DNA of 64,000 bases from JBCFBK01 sp038562555 (lineage in GTDB: Bacteria; Bacteroidota; Bacteroidia; Bacteroidales; Prolixibacteraceae): assembly GCA_038562555.1 (NCBI GenBank), contig JBCFBK010000005.1:62001-126000 (forward strand), read 5' to 3'. This document shows, in pieces, positions 58,591-64,000 of the stretch. The position numbers and the translations under genes are program-made. Below the pieces are notes generated by a model. That model had not been told where the DNA came from. It was given only the letters and a program-made list of their open reading frames with translations, and made no database searches. Positions within the stretch are counted from its first letter, which is position 1, and every line of letters starts with the position of its first letter.

Positions 58591-58875
58591 ATGGAACATG
58601 CAAAACATCATATCGTTCCCTACCGGACTTATGCCATTATTTTGGTGCTGCTGCTTTTTCTGACTTTTATATCGGTGGCCATTACGAGCATCGAACTGGG
58701 AAGTTACACGGTGGCAGGCGCATTGATTCTGGCCACCATAAAATCGTCGCTGGTGCTGACCTATTTCATGCACCTGAAATTTGATGAACCTTATATCAGA
58801 ATTATGGTCGCTTTTGTATTTGTATTGTTCGCGGCGGTGCTGATAATTACTTTAATAGACTACATTACCATATAA
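58591..58875 (+). CDS. ctaF: Cytochrome c oxidase subunit IV (small, prokaryotic type)
   Basis: A 94-residue protein with three helices (TYAIILVLLLFLTFISVAIT, TIKSSLVLTYFMHLKFD and VAFVFVLFAAVLIITLIDYI) and the family signature SLVLTYFMHLK. It completes the caa3 oxidase complex, 3 bp before ctaC. Confidence 0.9.
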   Translation: MEHAKHHIVPYRTYAIILVLLLFLTFISVAITSIELGSYTVAGALILATIKSSLVLTYFMHLKFDEPYIRIMVAFVFVLFAAVLIITLIDYITI

Positions 58876-58878
58876 CTT

Positions 58879-59820
58879 ATGTATATTCTAGCATCAACTC
58901 AGGCCTCCAATTTTGTTGCCGGTGTAGACAGGGCTTTTATTATTATTTTGTCGGTCTGTTTTTTCTTTTTGATTGGACTGACCATTACGATGATTTATTT
59001 CATCTTCAGGTACAATAGAAAGCGGAATCCGGTGGCAACACAGATCAGAGGCAGTCATACGCTTGAAATCGTTTGGACGGTGATCCCGGTTATCCTGGTA
59101 CTGATCATGTTTTATTACGGATGGGCCGGCTGGAAGCCTATGAAGACGGCGCCCGACGACAGTTTTAACATTGATGTGACTGCGCGGATGTGGAATTTTA
59201 CCTTTAAGTATGAAAACGGGAGAATTACCGATACCCTTTACGTTCCGCTGGATAAGGCGGTAAAACTGAACCTGAAATCGGTTGATGTTGTACACAGCCT
59301 TTATATCCCGGCATTCCGGGTGAAGGAAGATGTAGTCCCGGGGAGAAATAAATTCATGTGGTTTATTGCACAAAAGGAGGGGATTTATGATCTTTTTTGT
59401 GCGGAATACTGCGGGCTGCAGCATTCCTACATGCGTAACGGCGTGAAAGCAATGCCGCAGGAGGCCTTCAATAAGTGGTACCAGGACACCACCAAACAAG
59501 TGGCCGCTGCCACTGAATCTCCGGCTGCCACCGGAAAACGGATCATGACCAATATCGGCTGCTTTGCCTGCCATTCGACCGACGGATCGAAGGTGATCGG
59601 ACCGACGCTGAAAGGGGTTTACGGGCACGAGGTTACGGTTAAGTCGAAAGGACAGGAGCGAACCCTGACCGTCGATGATGAATATATAAAACGCTCCATT
59701 TACGACCCGAATGCCGATGTTGTGGCCGGATATAACCAGGGACTGATGCAAAGCTACCAGGGACAGTTGAGTGATGACGATATTGCACAGATTATTGAAT
59801 ATATAAAAACACTAAAGTGA
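58879..59820 (+). CDS. ctaC: Cytochrome c oxidase subunit II with fused cytochrome c (caa3 type)
   Basis: A 313-residue subunit: two N-terminal helices (AFIIILSVCFFFLIGLTITM and TLEIVWTVIPVILVLIMFY), then the CuA cupredoxin domain with the ligand His in VDVVHSLYIPAFRV and FCAEYCGLQHSYM (Cys, Cys, His, Met). A C-terminal cytochrome c domain follows with NIGCFACHSTDGSKVIG (CxxCH) and an axial Met near GLMQSYQG. The fusion makes this a caa3 oxidase that can accept electrons directly from complex III. Confidence 0.95.
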   Translation: MYILASTQASNFVAGVDRAFIIILSVCFFFLIGLTITMIYFIFRYNRKRNPVATQIRGSHTLEIVWTVIPVILVLIMFYYGWAGWKPMKTAPDDSFNIDVTARMWNFTFKYENGRITDTLYVPLDKAVKLNLKSVDVVHSLYIPAFRVKEDVVPGRNKFMWFIAQKEGIYDLFCAEYCGLQHSYMRNGVKAMPQEAFNKWYQDTTKQVAAATESPAATGKRIMTNIGCFACHSTDGSKVIGPTLKGVYGHEVTVKSKGQERTLTVDDEYIKRSIYDPNADVVAGYNQGLMQSYQGQLSDDDIAQIIEYIKTLK

Positions 59821-59822
59821 CG

Positions 59823-60701
59823 ATGAGCAGAAACTATTTCAGCTCATATCTGAAAATAATCCTGGAACTGGGCAAGGTGCGTATCTCCTTGCCCGTTGCT
59901 TTTTCGGCGCTGACCGGCTATGCATTAAAAACGGGCACGATTGGCACAGAGGGGATGCTGCTGGGCCTCGGCGTGTTTTTAATGTCATGCAGTTCGGGTG
60001 CCATTAATCATGTCCAGGAGCATAAAACTGACCGATATATGCCCAGGACCAGGAACAGGCCCATTCCGTCGGGAAAAATTTCACCTGCTGCCGGTGCACT
60101 GATTGCTTCCGTTTATTTTATACTGGGGGCGTTTGTACTAATCCGGTATTTTCAACCTGCTGCATTAACAGCCAGCGTGCTGACGCTTCTTTCGTATAAT
60201 GCGTTTTACACACCGCTGAAAAAGATAACTGCATTTGCTGTCGTTCCCGGTTCGCTGGTGGGCGCTTTGCCTCCCTATATCGGCTGGCTGGCTGCAGATG
60301 GCGGATTATTCGACAACAGTATCTTTTTGGTTGCCGTTTTCTTTTTTATCGGGCAAATCCCGCATTTTTGGCTGTTACTGCTGATGTTTGGTAAAGAATA
60401 CCGGCTGGCGGGATATCCCAGCCTGAACGATATTTTCTCTGAGAACCAGATTATGCGGTTAAGTTATACCTGGATCTTATCGACTGTGGCATCTGCGCTC
60501 ATCATTGCCTTAAAGGTGATGAGTGTCCGCCTGGTGATCTTTCTGCTGATCGTTTATGTTTTCTATCTGTTGTTTTTCACAACCCGGCAAATACTTTCAA
60601 AAGAAGAGCTTAAAGTGCGGGCTACCTTCTTTAAGCTCAATTTTCTGTACCTGTTTATGATGATCGCGCTGATCGCCGACAGCCTGCTGCGGCTGCCCTG
60701 A
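59823..60701 (+). CDS. ctaB: Heme O synthase (protoheme IX farnesyltransferase)
   Basis: A 292-residue UbiA-type membrane enzyme that adds farnesyl to heme B for the aa3 oxidase. The first prenyl-binding loop is NHVQEHKTDRYMPRTRNRPI, with Glu at the position often held by Asp, and the second region is IGQIPHFWLLLLMFGKEYRL. ATG 59823 is used, just after the ctaC stop. It ends one base from the convergent actE gene. Confidence 0.9.
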   Translation: MSRNYFSSYLKIILELGKVRISLPVAFSALTGYALKTGTIGTEGMLLGLGVFLMSCSSGAINHVQEHKTDRYMPRTRNRPIPSGKISPAAGALIASVYFILGAFVLIRYFQPAALTASVLTLLSYNAFYTPLKKITAFAVVPGSLVGALPPYIGWLAADGGLFDNSIFLVAVFFFIGQIPHFWLLLLMFGKEYRLAGYPSLNDIFSENQIMRLSYTWILSTVASALIIALKVMSVRLVIFLLIVYVFYLLFFTTRQILSKEELKVRATFFKLNFLYLFMMIALIADSLLRLP

Positions 60702-60702
60702 A

Positions 60703-61257
60703 TTATTTTTTCGCCAGTTCCCGGACATAGTGAACAATCATCCAGCGTTTCTCGGGAGGAATTTGTCCGCCATGCGGAGGCATCAGGCCGGAGGCTGAAC
60801 CCCGGGTAATAACGTGGAAAATCTGCCCGTCGGGCCTTTCCTTTAAATAATCGTCGACCAGCGATCTTGGTTTTGCCGGGTATAATTTGCTTGTAAATAA
60901 ATGGCCATTCCCGTCGCCCTTGTCCCCATGACAGCTAAGACAGAAGATGTCATACTGCCGTTTCCCTTCGGCCAATACTTCTGGGGTCGCATGAACCGGA
61001 TTAACCAGTTCCTGGCCGGCCCGCTCCTGCTCTTCCATGGATTTGGCCCCGTATAGGTAGGGCTGATATCCTCGCGGGATGGTACCTTCAACGGGCAAAC
61101 GCATCGTGTTCCCTTCTTTAAACACGGAATTTTCGGAGTAGGTTTTATAGGCCGGAGAATAGGCCATATCCGGGAAAAAAGTGTGTCCCGGCTGGTTCTT
61201 GTCCCTGGTGCAGGAGGCCGATAAAACAACAATCAGAACTAAAACAGGTAGTCTCAT
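60703..61257 (-). CDS. actE: Alternative complex III subunit E (monoheme cytochrome c lipoprotein)
   Basis: A 184-residue lipoprotein (signal LPVLVLIVVLSA, lipobox Cys) with one heme site, FCLSCHGDKGDGNG, and an axial Met region in SASGLMPPHGGQIPP. It resembles ActE of alternative complex III, which passes electrons from quinol to the caa3 oxidase. ATG 61257 is used because it starts the signal peptide; the open frame to 61296 overlaps actF. It is downstream of actF rather than upstream of it. Confidence 0.88.
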   Translation of the reverse strand: MRLPVLVLIVVLSASCTRDKNQPGHTFFPDMAYSPAYKTYSENSVFKEGNTMRLPVEGTIPRGYQPYLYGAKSMEEQERAGQELVNPVHATPEVLAEGKRQYDIFCLSCHGDKGDGNGHLFTSKLYPAKPRSLVDDYLKERPDGQIFHVITRGSASGLMPPHGGQIPPEKRWMIVHYVRELAKK

Positions 61258-61285
61258 ATTTTGTGTCTTGTGTCTAATATTGTGT
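61258..61285. repeat. Short heptad repeat at the actF/actE junction (locus G)
   Basis: TGTGTCT occurs twice in perfect 7-bp tandem immediately upstream of actE, followed by TGTG-containing sequence in similar register. It overlaps the last codons of actF. Confidence 0.45.
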
Positions 61286-62449
61286 ATGATACTCAAAACT
61301 CTCTTTAAAGAACGGATGATGTTCAGGCACTAACGGAGCCTTCGCGAGCGAACGGAAAACCACGTAGAGGAACAATCCCGCATAGCCGGTTGTGATGCCG
61401 ATTTCGGTTAACCCGATCGCAGCCTTTTCTCCAACTACACCCGGCATAATGAGTTGATACAGGTCAATCCAGTGGCCGATAAAAACAATGGCCGCCACAG
61501 GCAATAACAGCATCTCTCCCCGTTTAAAATTTCTGGTCATTAAGCCGAAAAGGGGAACAAAGAAATTCAGGATCAGGTTTACAAAGAAAATGGTATTGAA
61601 ATGCTGATGGCGCTCATAGAAGTAAACGGTTTCTTCGGGAATATTGGAATACCAGATCAGCATATACTGTGAAAACCACAGGTATGCCCAAAAGATGCTG
61701 AAGCCAAAAAGGTATTTCCCCAGATCATGAACATGTTCCCGGTTCACATGAGCCATGTAGCCCATCCTTTTGAGGATAAAGAGGATCATGATCAGCACGG
61801 CAGTGCCGCTCGCGAGGATACTCGAAAAGACATACCAGCCGTAAAGTGTACTGAACCAGTGTGCGTCGATCGACATAAGCCAGTCCCATGCTGAAGTAAC
61901 GCTGGTCACGGCAAGTGTAACAATAAAGATTGCCGAAAAAATCCGGAATTTCCGGTAATATTTCAGGTCGCCCGACTGGTCCAGCAGAAGCGAGTTCCTT
62001 CGGATAAACCACGCCAGGGCAATCCAGACGGAGAAATAAACGGCAAAGCGAATGTAAAAGAACGGCACATTTAAGTAGCCGGTCTTTTTTAGCAGGATCT
62101 CGTCTAAATGTTCTTTATGGGTCCATTCATAAAGGGTATGCATACCCCCGGATACGAAAAGCAGCAGCATCAGGATGCCTGCTACGGGAATAAACGCGCC
62201 CATGGCTTCTCCAATACGCTGAACGCTGGTATGCCAGCCGGATTCTGCAATGGTGTGCGCTGCAACGATAAACAGGCCAATAAGCCCGAAACCCAGAAAA
62301 TAATATGTGTTCAGCAACAGGTTCGCGGCGATGCGTTCACCGCCTGTTCCTGTCAGGTAGCCCCCTGCCAGTGAGAGAACACCAATAGCGATCATCACAA
62401 AGGTTATGGTGCTGATCTTTTTTGTCAGTATGAATGTTTGTTTTTCCAT
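61274..62449 (-). CDS. actF: Alternative complex III subunit F (quinol:cytochrome c oxidoreductase membrane protein)
   Basis: A 391-residue protein with about ten helices. ActF-like blocks include YYFLGFGLIGLFIVAAHTIA, VTSAWDWLMSIDAHWFSTLY, GWYVFSSILASGTAVLIMIL and YLFGFSIFWAYLWFSQYMLI. ActF and ActC share the NrfD-like fold and form the membrane part of the complex. The last codons overlap the small heptad repeat before actE. Confidence 0.88.
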   Translation of the reverse strand: MEKQTFILTKKISTITFVMIAIGVLSLAGGYLTGTGGERIAANLLLNTYYFLGFGLIGLFIVAAHTIAESGWHTSVQRIGEAMGAFIPVAGILMLLLFVSGGMHTLYEWTHKEHLDEILLKKTGYLNVPFFYIRFAVYFSVWIALAWFIRRNSLLLDQSGDLKYYRKFRIFSAIFIVTLAVTSVTSAWDWLMSIDAHWFSTLYGWYVFSSILASGTAVLIMILFILKRMGYMAHVNREHVHDLGKYLFGFSIFWAYLWFSQYMLIWYSNIPEETVYFYERHQHFNTIFFVNLILNFFVPLFGLMTRNFKRGEMLLLPVAAIVFIGHWIDLYQLIMPGVVGEKAAIGLTEIGITTGYAGLFLYVVFRSLAKAPLVPEHHPFFKESFEYHTQY

Positions 62450-62457
62450 CTCAGATT

Positions 62458-62976
62458 CTAAGCTTTTAAGATTATTCCCTCAGCTCCTGCATCAGCAAGC
62501 ACCTGTTCCATGCGGCTGATCTCTTCTCCGTTGCTTTTCTCCGCTATTTCTACCACAATGACAAAACGGTCGTCAGTGGCCCGCTCATCATGAATCATTG
62601 GTTTGGCACCGGGGCCCAGTTTGTTTGTGATCAGAAAAGCGCCTACCATGGCGAAGGCCGCAAAGAGAACGGTCATTTCAAAGGTCACCGGAATAAAGGA
62701 GGGCACGGAAAAAAACGGCTTTCCACCAATATTTAACGGATAATCCACCGTAAAAACCCAGGCCTGAAACCCAAAGCCCAACAGCGCTCCAATGGTTCCC
62801 GCGATAAAAGCAACGCGTGTAAGGCGGGAGCGCTTCAGGTTAAGCACCTTGTCGAGCCCATGAACGGGGAATGGTGTCAGCACATCGCCAATCTGCAGGC
62901 CATTGTCCCTGATTTTTTTAATCCCTTTCAGCAGATCTTCTTCATCCAGGTAATACGCTGTGAAATATCTTTTCAT
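62458..62976 (-). CDS. actD: Alternative complex III subunit D (DUF3341)
   Basis: A 172-residue DUF3341 protein: an N-terminal FTAYYLDEEDLLKGIKKIRD, the conserved DVLTPFPVHGLDKVLNLKRS, and two helices (VAFIAGTIGALLGFGFQAWV and FEMTVLFAAFAMVGAFLITN). It is a small structural subunit of the complex. ATG 62976 lies 7 bp after the actC stop and is preferred to an overlapping start at 62994. Confidence 0.9.
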   Translation of the reverse strand: MKRYFTAYYLDEEDLLKGIKKIRDNGLQIGDVLTPFPVHGLDKVLNLKRSRLTRVAFIAGTIGALLGFGFQAWVFTVDYPLNIGGKPFFSVPSFIPVTFEMTVLFAAFAMVGAFLITNKLGPGAKPMIHDERATDDRFVIVVEIAEKSNGEEISRMEQVLADAGAEGIILKA

Positions 62977-62983
62977 TTTTGTT

Positions 62984-64000
62984 TTATTCTTCATGGTTCA
63001 ACGGATTATTTTGCAGGCTCAGCGGAGCATTTCCCTGGTATCCGGCAGGCGCCGGCGGACTTTTCGGAACCGGATGCTGCCGGGTTTTTCCGGGGCTCTT
63101 TTCACCCGACGATTTTAAAACACCTTTCACTTCTGCTACGGCAATGACCGGAAATACCCGGACAAATAACAGGAACAAGGTGAAAAACAGACCGAGGGTA
63201 CCCACATACACGCCTACCTCAACCAGGGTTGGCCGGTACATGGTCCAGCTCGACGGAAGATAATCCCGGTGCAGAGAAGTCACCACGATCACAAAGCGCT
63301 CAAACCACATCCCAATGTTTACGAAAATGGATATGATAAAGGTAAAAAGCACATTACGCCGCAGTCGTTTAAACCAGAAAAGCTGCGGGGTAATCACATT
63401 GCAGGTCATCATGATCCAGTAAGCCCAGGCATAGGGACCGAAGGCACGGTTGAAAAAAGTGTAGGTTTCAAATTCCACACCTGAGTACCAGGCCATGAAA
63501 AATTCGGTCAGGTAAGCAATCCCGACAATTGAACCGGTCAGGATAATGATCTTGTTCATCGACTCAATGTGATTCACGGTGATATAGTCCTCGAGGTTCA
63601 TCGCTTTCCGGGCTACAATCATCAGCGTGAGCACCATGGCGAAGCCCGAGAAGATCGCTCCCGAAACAAAATAAGGCGGGAAAATAGTCGTATGCCAGCC
63701 CGGAATGACCGAAGTGGCAAAGTCAAAACTCACAATGGTATGAACGGACAACACCAGCGGAGCTGCCAGTCCGGCAAGTATCAGGCTTACGGTTTCGTGC
63801 CGGGCCCAGTGTCTGAAAGATCCGGTCCATCCGAAGCTCAAAAAGCCGTAGATCGCTTTGCTGATCTTTGTTTTTGCCCGGTCACGAACCGTACCAAGAT
63901 CAGGGATCAGTCCGACGTACCAAAAAATAAGGGAGACAAGGAAATAGGTCGAAATAGCAAAAACGTCCCATAACAAAGGAGAATTAAAGTTAACCCAGAG
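62984..64000 (-). CDS. actC: Alternative complex III subunit C (NrfD-like), N-terminus beyond the window
   Basis: The last 338 codons of a polytopic quinone-binding subunit. The reading frame is open to the window edge, beginning LWVNFNSPLLWDVFAISTYF, the conserved ActC core. Later helices include YITVNHIESMNKIIILTGSI and NVLFTFIISIFVNIGMWFER, then FVIVVTSLHRDYLPSSW. The full protein should be about 100-130 residues longer. It heads the visible part of the act operon; actA and actB are expected to the right. Confidence 0.92.
   Translation of the reverse strand, partial: LWVNFNSPLLWDVFAISTYFLVSLIFWYVGLIPDLGTVRDRAKTKISKAIYGFLSFGWTGSFRHWARHETVSLILAGLAAPLVLSVHTIVSFDFATSVIPGWHTTIFPPYFVSGAIFSGFAMVLTLMIVARKAMNLEDYITVNHIESMNKIIILTGSIVGIAYLTEFFMAWYSGVEFETYTFFNRAFGPYAWAYWIMMTCNVITPQLFWFKRLRRNVLFTFIISIFVNIGMWFERFVIVVTSLHRDYLPSSWTMYRPTLVEVGVYVGTLGLFFTLFLLFVRVFPVIAVAEVKGVLKSSGEKSPGKTRQHPVPKSPPAPAGYQGNAPLSLQNNPLNHEE

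Overview
The window is a contiguous stretch of a Bacteroidota chromosome, most like an aerobic or facultative member of the Bacteroidales/Marinilabiliales. The grounds are: repeated TAnnTTTG promoter boxes with almost no Shine-Dalgarno signals, type B ribosomal protein L31, an RprX/RprY-like two-component pair, a carboxypeptidase-regulatory-domain TonB receptor, PepSY-like and YkgJ proteins, and an alternative complex III next to a caa3 oxidase. A run of 10 N at 1216-1225 inside a gene shows it comes from a draft scaffold. No prophage, IS element, CRISPR array or rRNA operon was seen.

Layout. 1-2.3 kb: end of lepA and a Kef-type antiporter broken by the N gap. 2.3-6.8 kb: creatininase-family amidohydrolase, a lipoprotein formylglycine-generating enzyme, and the RprY/RprX pair. 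6.9-9.1 kb: acpP-fabF-rnc operon. 9.3-15 kb: purN, an M23 peptidase, and leuS-yitT. 15-18.3 kb: CBM48 protein, rhodanese, cmk-ispH, ykgJ. 18.3-22.3 kb: TonB receptor with a His-rich secreted protein, and an EamA transporter. 22.4-23.3 kb: a small Cys protein, two terminators facing each other and tRNA-His. 23.3-28.2 kb: PepSY-like protein, ECF sigma factor, then a coiled-coil lipoprotein ending in Lys-Lys, two L,D-transpeptidases and an unknown membrane-anchored protein. 28.2-30.8 kb: a 30-codon membrane ORF, DUF486, AlkD-like protein and an HGSNAT/DUF5009 acyltransferase. 30.8-42.2 kb: a one-strand run of 13 genes combining a molybdenum oxidoreductase (catalytic, Fe-S, Rieske and membrane subunits, plus an anion channel) with moaA, moeA, moaD, moeB, moaE and a moaC-moaB fusion. 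42.4-47.2 kb: secreted nitrilase, a second HGSNAT-like protein, and an M23-PKD-PKD-M14 double peptidase. 47.2-53.8 kb: tRNA-Ser, a Bax-inhibitor-1 protein, two tandem GNAT-like proteins, rpmE2 and lon. 53.8-55.4 kb: two LytTR response regulators. 55.5-64 kb: SCO1 and a caa3 oxidase operon converging on an alternative complex III operon (actE, actF, actD, partial actC).

The main observations beyond ordinary annotation are four. (1) Intergenic elements at six places are built on a strict 7-bp period, several with inverted arms, and different loci share heptad words. (2) A Braun-lipoprotein-like arrangement: an outer-membrane-type lipoprotein ending in Lys-Lys shares a helical domain with the L,D-transpeptidase encoded next to it. 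(3) A self-contained Mo-enzyme island has a Rieske subunit. (4) An operon pairs a two-active-site peptidoglycan-type peptidase with a nitrilase and an amino-sugar-acetyltransferase-like membrane protein. A sigma-54-type promoter upstream of lon and an unexplained plus-strand terminator are also noted.
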